Part shown: positions 36,501 to 44,798 of the stretch, in pieces
How the letters are laid out: every line of letters starts with the position of its first letter
Position numbering within the stretch: the stretch's first letter is position 1
NCBI RefSeq assembly: GCF_030159095.1
Contig: NZ_BRXS01000003.1
Location: 62,001-126,000, forward strand
Origin: Roseisolibacter agri
Lineage (GTDB): Bacteria; Gemmatimonadota; Gemmatimonadetes; Gemmatimonadales; Gemmatimonadaceae
Length of the DNA stretch: 64,000 nt
Reading direction: 5' to 3'
Notes under the pieces: generated by a model
Seen by the model: the letters and a program-made list of their open reading frames with translations, nothing else
Databases searched by the model: none
What the model was told of the DNA's origin: nothing
Program-made: the position numbers and the translations under genes

Positions 36501-37205
36501 TCACTTGAAGATCTCGTCCGCCACCGCCTGCCGCTGATCCGCGTTGCGGGTCGTGGCGTTCGGGTCGAACGTGCGCGCGTCGGGCGACTGCGTGCCGGCG
36601 CGCACCATCACGGTGGCCGGGTCGAACAGCTTCGCGATGTTCAGCAGGCGGCTCTCCATGTCCGTCAGCACGCTCGACGCGTAGGCCAGCTGCTGCGTCG
36701 TGATGTCCTGGAACTGGAGGCAGCCCATCATCCCGAAGATCTCCTCGCGCAGGAGGTCGCGGGTGTGCTGGCCCTTGTCCTTGTCGCCCGCCGCGTCGGC
36801 CGCGTCGAGGTCGTCGATCATGTTCTGCGCGCGGTCCAGCGCATCCAGGATGTCCGTCGCCGCCACCTCGGTGGCCGACGTCACCTCGCGCAGCTTCTCG
36901 CTCGTGTGCTGCAGCTTCTCGACCGTCGCGGTCTCGAGCGCGTTGCGGCTGTCGCGCAGGTTCGCGAGCACCGCCTGGATCTCGTGGTTCGCGCGCTCCA
37001 GGATGAACGGGAGCGCCGCGAGACCGACCGGCTGGCCTTCGGGCTGGTTGAGCAGCGCGCGCAGGTGCATCGCGGCGGGGTGCTCGGGCTGCGCCTCTGC
37101 CGGCTGGGGCGCCGCGGGCTGGAGCCCCTCGAGCTCCTGGTCGACCAGGCGGAGCGTCGCCTCGGTCTCGTAGAGGACTTCGTGACGGGCGGCCATGGTG
37201 GTCAT
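36501..37205 (-). CDS. cheZ: CheZ-like CheY-P phosphatase
   Basis: The 234-residue helical protein has the CheZ active-site segment MGCLQFQDITTQQLAYA, where the Gln of the QFQD stretch would attack CheY-P. Long amphipathic helices precede it (about 55-150). The C-terminal residues RQAVADEIFK resemble the CheY-binding tail of CheZ. The ATG at 37205 overlaps the cheY stop by 4 nt, which makes CheY its obvious substrate. Confidence 0.88.
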   Translation of the reverse strand: MTTMAARHEVLYETEATLRLVDQELEGLQPAAPQPAEAQPEHPAAMHLRALLNQPEGQPVGLAALPFILERANHEIQAVLANLRDSRNALETATVEKLQHTSEKLREVTSATEVAATDILDALDRAQNMIDDLDAADAAGDKDKGQHTRDLLREEIFGMMGCLQFQDITTQQLAYASSVLTDMESRLLNIAKLFDPATVMVRAGTQSPDARTFDPNATTRNADQRQAVADEIFK

Positions 37206-37567
37206 CCGGCCGCGACGCTCATCAGCGCGTCGATCTTTTCCTTCAGGATCTGCGGCGTGAACGGCTTCACGATGTAGTTGTTCACGCCCGCCTCCATCGC
37301 CTCGATGATGTCCTCGCGCACGCTGCGCGCGGTCACCATGAGGATCGGGACCTGCTCGCCGCGGTCGCGCAGCGCCTTGGCCAGCTCGGTGCCCGTCATG
37401 TTGGGCATGTTCCAGTCCGTGATCACGAACCGGATGGTGGCGTCGTACTTCTCGAGCGCCTCCTTCCCGTCGCCGGCTTCGACGATGTCGGTGAATCCGA
37501 TGCGCTGGAGCGAGTTGACGACGATGCGGCGCATCGTCGACGAGTCATCGACGACCAAGAACTTCAT
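37202..37567 (-). CDS. cheY: CheY chemotaxis response regulator
   Basis: The 121-residue receiver is classic CheY: acidic pair Asp 7/Asp 8, phospho-Asp 51 in FVITDWNMPNMTGTELA, Thr 79 in MVTARS and Lys 101 in YIVKPFTP. It binds the motor switch (FliM) to control rotation. It is coupled to cheZ by an ATGA overlap. I found no sigma-28-type promoter in the 180-bp gap upstream; read-through from flgM is possible. Confidence 0.95.
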   Translation of the reverse strand: MKFLVVDDSSTMRRIVVNSLQRIGFTDIVEAGDGKEALEKYDATIRFVITDWNMPNMTGTELAKALRDRGEQVPILMVTARSVREDIIEAMEAGVNNYIVKPFTPQILKEKIDALMSVAAG

Positions 37568-37639
37568 GGGGGGCTTCCTCGGGAGGTGCGCAGCGGGCGC
37601 GCGGGTCCTGCGGACTCGTCACGGCGCGCCGGGGGCGGG

Positions 37640-37664
37640 CGGCCACGACGGAGCGTCGCGGCCG
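37640..37664 (-). terminator. hairpin in the flgM-cheY gap
   Basis: CGGCCACGAC (37640-37649) can pair with GTCGCGGCCG (37655-37664) with one non-standard pair and a 5-nt loop. It could weaken read-through from flgM into cheY. Apart from it the gap 37568-37748 shows little structure. Confidence 0.35.
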
Positions 37665-37748
37665 TGGGGACTTGTATGGAGAGCGAGCAGACGGAGCCGG
37701 GCGGCGGGACGACGGGAAGCGCGTTTCGAGTCCGCGCCTGCCCGCTCG

Positions 37749-38063
37749 TCAGAGATCGCCGCTCTTCAGGATCCGCTGCGCGACCTGGTCGACCGACTGG
37801 ACGGAGTTGTAGGCGCCCTCGAGCACCTTGCGGCGCAGCTCCGCCACGCGCTCGGGGCTCAGCGACGACGCACGCTCGCCACCCTCGGTCCCGGCCAGCG
37901 CGCGGCCGGCGTCGGAGATCTGGACGGAGTCGTTGCGCGGCGCCGCGGGCGAGGCCGGCGTGGCGGGCTCCGTCACGCCACCGGGCCCCTTCGCGGGGCT
38001 GGCGGGCGCGGCAGGCACGGCACGGGCCGGACCGTAGGTGTTGCCGATGTTGCGAATGCTCAT
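37749..38063 (-). CDS. flgM: FlgM anti-sigma-28 factor
   Basis: The 104-residue protein has a disordered Pro/Ala-rich N-terminal half and the FlgM C-terminal region: DSVQISDAGRALAG, then LSPERVAELRRKVLEGAYNSVQSVDQVAQRILKSGDL. FlgM holds sigma-28 inactive until it is exported through the finished hook-basal body. It has its own near-consensus sigma-28 promoter, so it would be made under control of the factor it inhibits, as known in Salmonella. Confidence 0.93.
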   Translation of the reverse strand: MSIRNIGNTYGPARAVPAAPASPAKGPGGVTEPATPASPAAPRNDSVQISDAGRALAGTEGGERASSLSPERVAELRRKVLEGAYNSVQSVDQVAQRILKSGDL

Positions 38064-38086
38064 GGTGTCTAGCCTCCTTGCCCAGA

Positions 38087-38113
38087 TTATCGGCGGGCGA
38101 CCGGGAAACTTGA
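38087..38113 (-). promoter_or_regulatory. near-consensus sigma-28 promoter of flgM
   Basis: Minus strand: TCAAGTTT (38113-38106), 11 nt, GCCGATAA (38094-38087). This matches the enterobacterial class 3 consensus TAAAGTTT-N11-GCCGATAA at 15 of 16 positions. It anchors the reading of the other sites. Confidence 0.85.
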
Positions 38114-38143
38114 ACGCGTGATCCGGTAACGACCTAGAAGATC

Positions 38144-38899
38144 CTAGAAGGTGAGATCGACGCGTCCCTGCGTCTCCGTCCTGCCTGCTGCCCCCGGCTC
38201 TCCACCCGCACGCTCGGCCGCGGCCAGCACCGCCGCCGCCGCCTCGCGCATCACGAGCCCGGGGTACTGCCCGGCCAGCGCGCGGCCGACCCCGTCGGCC
38301 CGCACGGCCACCAGCCCGCCGTCCAGCCCTTCCAGGGCATGCACGGGGGCCTCGTCCTGCTGCCCCACCGCCTCCGCGACCAGCTCCGGCAGCGCCGAGA
38401 GCTCTCCCATCGGCTCGGGAGTCGGGGCCGGCAGCGCCGCCCGGACCTCCTCCCCCAACGCCCACGCGGCGCCGCGGGACATCGCGTCCCGCAGCGCCAC
38501 CAGCCGCTGCCGCAGCGCCAGGTCGACCGCGGCCTGGTGCTCCAGCTCCACCAGCGCGTCCGACAGCAGCGCGTCGAACGACGCGTCCGGCATCGCCGCC
38601 GGCGCGGCCTGCAGCTCCGCGAAGTGCTCGGCCGCCGCCGCGCGGACGACGCCCAGCGCATCCGCGCGCCCGTGGTCGCCCGCGAGCGTGGCCGCCGCCT
38701 GCTCGGCCAGCGCGGCGGCATGCTGCGCGTAGACCGCCAGCCGCGCGTCCAGCCGCGCCGCCTGCCGCGCACCGGCGTCCAGTCCGGACGCCGGCCCGCG
38801 GCCTTCGCTACCGACGACCCACCCCGCCCCCGGCAACGCCGCGGGCGGGGTGGAGGAGCCGGAGGACTCGGACGGGAGCGACCAGTCGCGGTCGGACAT
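38144..38899 (-). CDS. unknown helical protein in flagellar chaperone operon, 251 aa
   Basis: The protein is Ala-rich and mostly helical (about 40-150), with no membrane segment or recognised motif. It begins MSDRDWSLPSESSGSS and has a second half with GGLVAVRADGVGRALAGQYPG. It starts 24 bp after the FlgN-like gene in an operon led by fliS. A role in flagellar export or assembly is inferred from position only. FlhX-like or FliK-like identity could not be supported. Confidence 0.55.
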   Translation of the reverse strand: MSDRDWSLPSESSGSSTPPAALPGAGWVVGSEGRGPASGLDAGARQAARLDARLAVYAQHAAALAEQAAATLAGDHGRADALGVVRAAAAEHFAELQAAPAAMPDASFDALLSDALVELEHQAAVDLALRQRLVALRDAMSRGAAWALGEEVRAALPAPTPEPMGELSALPELVAEAVGQQDEAPVHALEGLDGGLVAVRADGVGRALAGQYPGLVMREAAAAVLAAAERAGGEPGAAGRTETQGRVDLTF

Positions 38900-38923
38900 C
38901 GGGCGGCGGATCGAACGTGGGCG

Positions 38924-39430
38924 TCAGCGGACGAGGGCGACCGACCCGCCGCGTCCGCCGCGGCGCACCGGCGCGGGCGACTGCGTGCGGCGCGCGATCA
39001 CCTCGCGCGTCTCGTCGGCCAGGCGCTTGTGCAGCAGCTGCGCGTGCTGCAGGGCGTCGTCCACCGGGGCGAGGATGAGGGCGACGGCCTGCTGGCTGGC
39101 GTTGCTCGAAGCGCTCGGCGCCGCCGGCCAGTCGCGCACCAGCGCGCGCGCCTCGGCCAGCGCGGCGAGCAGCGGCTCCAGCTGCACCACCAGGCGGTCG
39201 CGCTCCAGCAGCGCGGCGTCGAGGGCCGGGTCGTCGCCGCGGCCCACCGCGTCCAGCGCCACCAGCAGCTGCGCGCCGAAGCGCTCCAGCAGGCGGACGG
39301 CGGCCGTCGCCTGCCAGGCGAGGTGGTCGCTGTCCTCGAGCGGGTGCCGCGGCCGCGCGTCGGCGGTGGCCGATGCGCCGCGCGCCGGCGTCATCAGGCG
39401 TGGCCGCTGCTCCGGAGGGAGCTCGGGCAC
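38924..39430 (-). CDS. putative FlgN/FliT-like export chaperone, 168 aa
   Basis: The core (about 35-155) is two long helices with FlgN-like content: LLERFGAQLLVALDAVGRGD, LLERDRLVVQLEPLLAALAEA and LQHAQLLHKRLADETREVI. The ends are basic and disordered. FlgN and FliT proteins bind hook-junction or cap proteins before export. The gene sits immediately after fliS. The similarity is by pattern, so the call is tentative. Confidence 0.5.
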   Translation of the reverse strand: MPELPPEQRPRLMTPARGASATADARPRHPLEDSDHLAWQATAAVRLLERFGAQLLVALDAVGRGDDPALDAALLERDRLVVQLEPLLAALAEARALVRDWPAAPSASSNASQQAVALILAPVDDALQHAQLLHKRLADETREVIARRTQSPAPVRRGGRGGSVALVR

Positions 39431-39431
39431 G

Positions 39432-39989
39432 TCAGGCGCTCCGCGCCGCCATCGGCATCACGGGCGCACCGGGCGCCGCGTTCGCGGCCGGGCTGCCACC
39501 GTGCGCCGCGCCGCTGCTCACGATCTGCGCGAACGCGTCGCGCAGCTCGTCCATCACGCGCACCACGCCGTCGATCTTCGCCGCGTCGCCCGTGCGGCTC
39601 GCCTCGAACAGCTGGCGCAGCGAGAACGCGTACAGCGCGTCCAGGTTCTGCGCGATCGCGCCGCCCTGCTCGAAGTCGAGCGACACCTTCAGCTCGGTGA
39701 TCATCTCGTTCGCCTTCAGGAGCAGCTCGACGCGGTCCTCGATGCTGCGCGACTCGATGGCGAGGCGCGCGCGCCGCAGCGTGAGCAGGATCTTGTCGAA
39801 CAGCATCACGACCAGCTGCCCGGGCGACGCCGACTCGAGCTCCGCGTTGCGATAGCGCGCGGCCTGGTTGGCGTAGCCGGCCGGCGCGCGGCCGGCCGCC
39901 GCGGCGACGGGGCGGGCGGGCAGACCGGCCGGCGAGGCGAAGCTCTGACGGACGGCGGCGGCGTACGGCGAGGTGGCCGGAAAGCTCAT
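39432..39989 (-). CDS. fliS: FliS flagellin export chaperone
   Basis: The 185-residue protein has an N-terminal extension of about 37 residues followed by the FliS core: GYANQAARYRNAELESASPGQLVVMLFDKIL, then EDRVELLLKANEMITELKVSLDFEQGG and NLDALYAFSLRQLFEAS. FliS binds the flagellin C terminus and prevents early polymerisation. An Ala/Pro-rich tail follows. A promoter with a perfect GCCGATAC -10 lies 83 bp upstream. Confidence 0.93.
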   Translation of the reverse strand: MSFPATSPYAAAVRQSFASPAGLPARPVAAAAGRAPAGYANQAARYRNAELESASPGQLVVMLFDKILLTLRRARLAIESRSIEDRVELLLKANEMITELKVSLDFEQGGAIAQNLDALYAFSLRQLFEASRTGDAAKIDGVVRVMDELRDAFAQIVSSGAAHGGSPAANAAPGAPVMPMAARSA

Positions 39990-40071
39990 GGCGGTGCAGT
40001 CCTGCGTGGAGGGCGGCGGCGGGTGGGGCGGCGATCGCTCGGCGCGTCGAGTCGGTCGCGTCTGCGTGTCA

Positions 40072-40098
40072 GTATCGGCACGCGCCCCGGAGCGCTAC
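40072..40098 (-). promoter_or_regulatory. sigma-28-like promoter of fliS operon
   Basis: Minus strand: GCCGATAC at 40079-40072. The -35 position 15 nt upstream reads GTAG (or TGTA with 16 nt), a poor match. Confidence 0.5.
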
Positions 40099-40135
40099 AC
40101 CACCCGCTACTTCACCGCCCACCCGTCAGAACTCG

Positions 40136-40654
40136 TCAGAACTTGCGATCGATGAGCGAGGGCGCGCGCTCCGCGGGCGCCTGCACGCCGCCGCCGCGCG
40201 GGCCGTACCCGCCGCGCGCCGCCTCGCCTTCCACGGACTCGCCGGCGGCGCCGGGCGCGAGGCCCAGCTCCGCCAGCTGCCGGCCGTACGCGTCGCGCCA
40301 CGCCTCCAGCTGCACCGTCATGTTGCGGATCGCCACCTCGGCGTGCTTCGCCTCGCGCATCAGCGCCTCCATCTCACGCTGCAGCTCGAGCATCTGCTCG
40401 GCCGACGCGCGGGCGGAGGCGTCGCCGATCACCGGCTGCAGGCGCTGCGCGCCCTGCTGCAGCTCCTCGAAGCCCTGCACCGCGACCGCGGTCGCGGCGA
40501 CCGCGCGATCGGCGTCGCCGTCGTCGAAGCTGCGCTGCTGCGCCTCCACCGTGCGCGCGTAGCGACGGTAGGCGGCACGCTGCGCCTCCAACGCGTCGAT
40601 GGCGGCGCGGTGGGCGAGGGGGTCCAGCTGGCGTGTGACGGGTGGGCGGAGCAT
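40136..40654 (-). CDS. putative flagellar chaperone-like coiled-coil protein, 172 aa
   Basis: The protein is helical and charged (LEAQRAAYRRYARTVEAQQR, ASAEQMLELQREMEALMREAKHAEVAIRNMTVQLEAW) with a Gly/Pro-rich tail. It starts at ATG 40654 with AAGGAGG 4 nt upstream. It lies downstream of fliD on the same strand, where many bacteria keep fliT. A FliT/FlgN-like role is plausible but not shown by a motif. Confidence 0.55.
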   Translation of the reverse strand: MLRPPVTRQLDPLAHRAAIDALEAQRAAYRRYARTVEAQQRSFDDGDADRAVAATAVAVQGFEELQQGAQRLQPVIGDASARASAEQMLELQREMEALMREAKHAEVAIRNMTVQLEAWRDAYGRQLAELGLAPGAAGESVEGEAARGGYGPRGGGVQAPAERAPSLIDRKF

Positions 40655-40734
40655 GGGGCCTCCTTGGGGGCCTCCGGCGCGGGCGCGACGTGCGTCGTCG
40701 CCTCGCGCGGCCGTGACGGGTCAGGGGGCGGCGG

Positions 40735-42111
40735 TCAGCTGTCGCTCGACTTGTTGAGTCCCGAGAACTGGGCGGCCATCTGCTCGCCCAGCGACTTGAG
40801 CGTGCCCAGCGACGCCTCGAAGCGCGCGTACTTGGCGAGGAGCGCCGTGCGCTTCTTGGCGAGCCGGGAGTCGAACTCGTCGATGCGGGCCTGGAGCGTC
40901 GCGTTCTGCGTCTGCATCCCCTGCTCGCGCTTGTCGATCTCGCCGGTGAACGTCCCGGTGATGTCGTCCGCGAAGTGGAACGCGGTGCTCATGCGGTCCG
41001 ACAGCACCGCGCGCACGTCGCCCATGCGCGACGGATAGACGGCGTCGAACTTGGCCCGGTCGAACGTCAGCGTGCCGTCCTTCTGCACCGACACGCCGAG
41101 CGCGCCGAGCGACGTCATGTCGTCGACGACGGCGGTGGGGACGCCCGAGTCGTCGACGCGCGCGGCCGGCGTCAGCACGAGCGTCGCGAGCTGCCCGCGC
41201 ACGCTGCGCAGCAGCGGGTCGTTCTGCAGCGGGCTGCCGGCGACGCTCTGCCCCTTCACGAACGCCTGCACCTTGTTGTACGCGTCGACGAACGCCTGCA
41301 TGGTCGTCGCGCCGGCGTTCGGCTGGCGCTCGACGGTGACGGTGCTCGTCCCCTTCGCGCCGAGCGTCATCGTGACGCCGGGGATCGCGTCGGTGATGGT
41401 GTTGGTCGGGCGCGTGATCGGCGTGGCGCCGCCGTCGAGCGTGAACGTGGCGTCCGACGCCGGCACCGCCGGCGCGCCGCCGATGCCGAGCGCCGCCACG
41501 AGCGCGCCGTTCGTGTCGTCCGCCACCGCGAACGCGTTCACCAGGCCGGTCTTCTGCCCGGTGAGCACGAGCCGCTGGTCGCTCCCGTCGGCGTTCATCG
41601 ACAGGAGGGAGGCCTGCACGCCGGTGCGCGCGGTCTCGGCGTTGATGCGGTCGCGCACCTCGCTCAGCTTCTCGCCCGCGACGAGCGTCACCGGCTTGCC
41701 GCCGATGGTGAGCGTGCCGCCGCTGGCGAGCGTCTGCGTGCCCGTCCAGCCGGTGGAGGCGACGGTCTTCTGCGCCGCCGCGAGCGACGTGACGTTGACC
41801 GCGTACGTGCCGCCGACCGCGCCGGTGCCCACGGTCGCGGCGAGCACGCCGCGGCCGGTGGCGTCCGCGCCCACGGCGGAGACGCTGAAGGCGTCGAGCG
41901 CCTTGCCGTTGCGCAGGCCGTCGGCCGCCGACTGCAGCGACTGCATGGCCTGCCGGAACAGCTCCAGCGCGTCCTTCTTCTTCGCGTTCGCCGTGATGGT
42001 GGCCTGCAGGCGCGTCGCAGGCCGCTTCTCGGCGGTGATGATCGCGTCCACGACGCTGCTCCAGTCGATGCCGCTGGAGACGCCGGGGATGCTGGTGAGT
42101 GATTCGGCCAT
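40735..42111 (-). CDS. fliD: FliD filament cap protein
   Basis: The 458-residue protein has both FliD domains. The N-terminal one starts TSIPGVSSGIDWSSVVDAIITAEKRPATRLQ. The C-terminal coiled region contains KDGTLTFDRAKFDAVYP and ends REQGMQTQNATLQARIDEFD...FEASLGTLKSLGEQMAAQFSGL. It caps the filament and folds exported flagellin. The variable middle (about 100-300) is shorter than in many species. Confidence 0.95.
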   Translation of the reverse strand: MAESLTSIPGVSSGIDWSSVVDAIITAEKRPATRLQATITANAKKKDALELFRQAMQSLQSAADGLRNGKALDAFSVSAVGADATGRGVLAATVGTGAVGGTYAVNVTSLAAAQKTVASTGWTGTQTLASGGTLTIGGKPVTLVAGEKLSEVRDRINAETARTGVQASLLSMNADGSDQRLVLTGQKTGLVNAFAVADDTNGALVAALGIGGAPAVPASDATFTLDGGATPITRPTNTITDAIPGVTMTLGAKGTSTVTVERQPNAGATTMQAFVDAYNKVQAFVKGQSVAGSPLQNDPLLRSVRGQLATLVLTPAARVDDSGVPTAVVDDMTSLGALGVSVQKDGTLTFDRAKFDAVYPSRMGDVRAVLSDRMSTAFHFADDITGTFTGEIDKREQGMQTQNATLQARIDEFDSRLAKKRTALLAKYARFEASLGTLKSLGEQMAAQFSGLNKSSDS

Positions 42112-42156
42112 GAGGGGTTCCGCGGATGCGCGGGACGGGATCGAGACGCGGGGGGC

Positions 42157-42183
42157 GGATCGGACCCGCGCCGCCCCTTCCTA
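42157..42183 (-). promoter_or_regulatory. weak sigma-28-like site upstream of fliD
   Basis: Minus strand: TAGG, 15 nt, TCCGATCC (42164-42157). It matches GCCGATAC at 6 of 8 positions and is the only candidate in the gap. Confidence 0.3.
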
Positions 42184-42208
42184 GGACGAGGCGGCGGCGA
42201 GAACGACA

Positions 42209-42244
42209 CGCTCCGGGAGCCGCCAGTCGGCGGCCCCCGGAGCG
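42209..42244 (-). terminator. 16-bp hairpin after flagellin gene
   Basis: Arms 42209-42224 and 42229-42244 pair with one mismatch around loop AGTC. It lies 32 bp beyond the flagellin stop. Confidence 0.8.
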
Positions 42245-42275
42245 CTTGTCCAGCGAAGCGCCGGAGGCGCGTCGA

Positions 42276-44153
42276 TCAGCCGCGGAGCAGCTGGAGGATG
42301 CCCTGCGTGCCCTGGTTCGCCTGCGACAGCATCGACTGCGCGGCCTGCTGCAGGATGTTGTTCTTGGTGAAGGCCGACATCTCCTTCGCCATGTCGGCGT
42401 CGCGGATCGAGGACTCGGCGGCCTGCGTATTCTGCAGCATCGAGTCGACGTTCTGCGAGGCGTAGTCGACGCGCGACTGCGCGGCACCGAGCTTACCGAC
42501 GAAGGTGTTCAGCTTCTCCTGCGCCAGGTCGAGGCGGGCCAGCGCGTCCTTCGCGCCGGCGGTCGTCAGGAGCGAGGCCCCCGTCGCCGCCGCACCCGCG
42601 CCCGTGTTCACGCTGCTCGACAGGTTCTTGATGTCCATGTCGTCGAGCGAGCCGAGGCTGAGCTGGATCGAGTCCGCCGAGTCGTAGACCGCGGCGCGCT
42701 GCGCGAGCGTGCCCGTCGCCTGGCTGGCGCTGGTGCCGACCAGGATGCTCGGGGCCGCGACCGCCGCCGCCGTCACCGTCATGCCGCTGACCGAGAAGGT
42801 CGCGCCGTCGAGCGAGTTGGCGACCGCCGCCGAGCCGGCGCTGTAGCCGCTGACCGCGAAGGTGTCGTTGTTCGCCGAGCTGGCCGTCGGGGCCACCGCC
42901 GCGGCCGCGCCGCCGAAGGTGAAGGTCTGGCCGATCAGGTCCGCCTGGCTGCTGACGCCGGCGTCGAGCGTGACCGAGAAGTTGCCGAAGGTCAGCGTCG
43001 CGCCGCTCGTGATGCTGGCGTTGGCGACCGTCGCGCCCGGGACGTCCACGCCGCCCTTCTGGAGCTTGACGCCGGTGCCGCCGTCGTCGACGAAGGCGTA
43101 GGAGCCGTTCTCCGACGCGTTCTGGACCGCGTTCGTGACCGACGAGAGGTTCGCCGTCAGCGCGCTCGAGGAACCCGTCGCCGCCGCCGAGCCGGCCGAG
43201 GCCTGCGTGAAGCCGCTGAGCGAGATGACCGCGCCGTTGTCGAACGTCGCCGAGCCCGCGCCGGTGGTCACCGCGCCCGAGGTCTCACCGACCTTCGCCG
43301 CGCCGCCGCCCGTCGTCCACAGCTCGAGCGCCCCGGCCGCGCCGTCGCGGATCTCGTAGCCCGAGTTCGAGCCCGACATGCTGGCGGGCAGCGTCGTGAC
43401 GCCCGTGATGTCGCCCGTGAACGAGCCGGCCGTGCCGCTGGACGCGGCGGTGCCCGCCGAGCCGGCCACGTAGGAGCCGCTCGTGTTGATCTCGATGCCG
43501 GCCGACGCGAAGGTGATCTTGCCACCGGAGGGCGTCGTGCTGGCCGTCGCCGTCGTGCCGCCCGGGCCCGTCAGCGTCATCGTGCTGCCGCTGACCGACA
43601 GCGTGTAGCTGCCGTTCGCCGCGTTGGTCGCGCCGCTCGACGCCGCGATGCCGCCCGCCGCGAGCGAGGCCGTCTGGCCCGCCGTCGCGCCGCTCAGCGC
43701 CGCCGTACCCGCGGCCGCCGTCGTCGCCGCCGAGCCGTTGAGGCTCGTGAGGACGTTCGTGCCCTGGTACTTGGTGCCGGTGATGAGGCGGTCGGCCTCC
43801 TTGTACAGCGCGTTCCACTCGTCCTGCAGCTTCGAGCCCTGGCCGCCGATGTTGGCCGAGGCGCCCTGCGACGCCAGCTCGCGCATGCGGTCGAAGATGT
43901 TGCCGAGCGTGCTCGCCGCGCCGTCGGCGATCTGGAGCATCGCGCTCGCCTGGGCGGCGTTCTTCTGCGCCTGGCCGAGGGTCTTCGCGTCCGCGCGCAG
44001 CTGGTTCGCGATCGCGAGGCCGGCCGCGTCGTCCGCCGCGCGGTTGATCCGGAAGCCGGACGACAGCTTCTGGATCGAGCGCTCGGTGTTCTGGGCATTG
44101 ACCTTCATGTAGCCCAGGGCGCTGTTGGCGGCGGTGTTCGTCTGGATCTTCAT
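42276..44153 (-). CDS. fliC: flagellin
   Basis: The 625-residue flagellin has the conserved D0/D1 ends: ANSALGYMKVNAQNTERSIQKLSSG and INRAADDAAGLAIANQLRAD at the N terminus, SRVDYASQNVDSMLQNTQAAESSIRDADMA and a final LSQANQGTQGILQLLRG at the C terminus. Between them are about 370 residues of Gly/Ser/Thr/Ala-rich surface domains. It is the only flagellin in the window. The leader carries two GGGAG motifs, one in a hairpin loop at the ribosome binding site. The promoter is sigma-28 type. Confidence 0.96.
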   Translation of the reverse strand: MKIQTNTAANSALGYMKVNAQNTERSIQKLSSGFRINRAADDAAGLAIANQLRADAKTLGQAQKNAAQASAMLQIADGAASTLGNIFDRMRELASQGASANIGGQGSKLQDEWNALYKEADRLITGTKYQGTNVLTSLNGSAATTAAAGTAALSGATAGQTASLAAGGIAASSGATNAANGSYTLSVSGSTMTLTGPGGTTATASTTPSGGKITFASAGIEINTSGSYVAGSAGTAASSGTAGSFTGDITGVTTLPASMSGSNSGYEIRDGAAGALELWTTGGGAAKVGETSGAVTTGAGSATFDNGAVISLSGFTQASAGSAAATGSSSALTANLSSVTNAVQNASENGSYAFVDDGGTGVKLQKGGVDVPGATVANASITSGATLTFGNFSVTLDAGVSSQADLIGQTFTFGGAAAAVAPTASSANNDTFAVSGYSAGSAAVANSLDGATFSVSGMTVTAAAVAAPSILVGTSASQATGTLAQRAAVYDSADSIQLSLGSLDDMDIKNLSSSVNTGAGAAATGASLLTTAGAKDALARLDLAQEKLNTFVGKLGAAQSRVDYASQNVDSMLQNTQAAESSIRDADMAKEMSAFTKNNILQQAAQSMLSQANQGTQGILQLLRG

Positions 44154-44156
44154 GGC

Positions 44157-44200
44157 CTGTAACTCCCTTTACAGTTTGGCGGAGCGTCCGTGCTCCCTGT
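44157..44200 (-). promoter_or_regulatory. fliC: flagellin leader: SD in hairpin loop plus second GGGAG (possible CsrA sites)
   Basis: On the minus strand CTGTAA (44174-44169) pairs with TTACAG (44162-44157), leaving the Shine-Dalgarno AGGGAG (44168-44163) as the 6-nt loop, 9 nt before the ATG. A second ACAGGGAG lies at 44200-44193. GGA in a hairpin loop is the known form of CsrA sites, and Bacillus hag mRNA has two such sites relieved by FliW. Confidence 0.55.
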
Positions 44201-44235
44201 GATCTGTCGTGGCCGAAGTGGCCGCGTGCCCTGAT

Positions 44236-44262
44236 GTATCGGCGGCGGCCCGAAAAACTTGA
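44236..44262 (-). promoter_or_regulatory. fliC: sigma-28 promoter of flagellin
   Basis: Minus strand: TCAAGTTT (44262-44255), 11 nt, GCCGATAC (44243-44236), close to the class 3 consensus. It gives a leader of about 75 nt. The -35 overlaps the terminator of the fliW operon. Confidence 0.85.
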
Positions 44263-44295
44263 GCGGGCCGCGACCTGTCCGGTCGCGGCCCGCTC
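44261..44295 (-). terminator. 15-bp hairpin after fliW
   Basis: Perfect arms 44261-44275 and 44281-44295 enclose loop TGTCC. It ends the flgL-fliW unit 25 bp after the fliW stop. Confidence 0.8.
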
Positions 44296-44319
44296 GTCGT
44301 CCATCCTTCGACCCGACGC

Positions 44320-44790
44320 TCACTCCAGGTCGAACGGCGTCTGGACCTGGTAGCGGTCGTCCGCCAGCACCATCTGCCGCCCGGTGCGCGAGGCGACGTC
44401 GAGGAGCACGGGGGCGCGCAGGTTCGCGCTCGCGCGGTCGTTCCCGCCGCCCGGCAGCGTGACGATGGCGAACACCGCGATCGACTCGGGGGTCACGACC
44501 TCGCCCGGCGTCGCGCTCATGTTCGGCACGTCGATCTCGTAGCCCGGGAACCAGTGGAACGGGTCGGCGAGCAGGAAGATGAGGTCCGACGCGTCCGCGC
44601 TCTGCAGCCAGGCCAGCCCGTCGCGCCCCGAGGGGATGAGGGCCCACCGCCGCGCCTCCGGGAAGCCGAGGAGGCCCGCCGGGAAGGTGAGGAGCGCCGC
44701 CGACGGCACCTGCAGGGGTCCGAGGAGGTCGGAGGCGATCGGGGACTCCACGGCGTCCATCGTCGGGTCGGAGGCGGTCAGCGTCGTCAT
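44320..44790 (-). CDS. fliW: FliW flagellar assembly factor
   Basis: The 156-residue protein begins at ATG 44790. It has the FliW core: LLTFPAGLLGFPEARRWALIP, LIFLLADPFHWFPGYEIDVPN and VFAIVTLPGGGNDRASANLRAPVLLDVASRTGRQMVL. FliW binds flagellin and CsrA and links flagellin level to translation. It is directly downstream of flgL. No csrA gene is adjacent, unlike in many FliW loci. Confidence 0.93.
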   Translation of the reverse strand: MTTLTASDPTMDAVESPIASDLLGPLQVPSAALLTFPAGLLGFPEARRWALIPSGRDGLAWLQSADASDLIFLLADPFHWFPGYEIDVPNMSATPGEVVTPESIAVFAIVTLPGGGNDRASANLRAPVLLDVASRTGRQMVLADDRYQVQTPFDLE

Positions 44791-44798
44791 CGGGTGGT

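Noticed and set aside
36479-36508. Another sigma-28 site (GACGATAC with TCAA) upstream of the histidine kinase
   Set aside because: The spacing is 18, not 15, and the -10 is part of the family C repeat unit, so the match is by chance.
44150-44320. A csrA gene next to fliW
   Set aside because: The gap holds only a terminator, a promoter and the flagellin leader; no frame with a CsrA start such as MLVLTRK is present.
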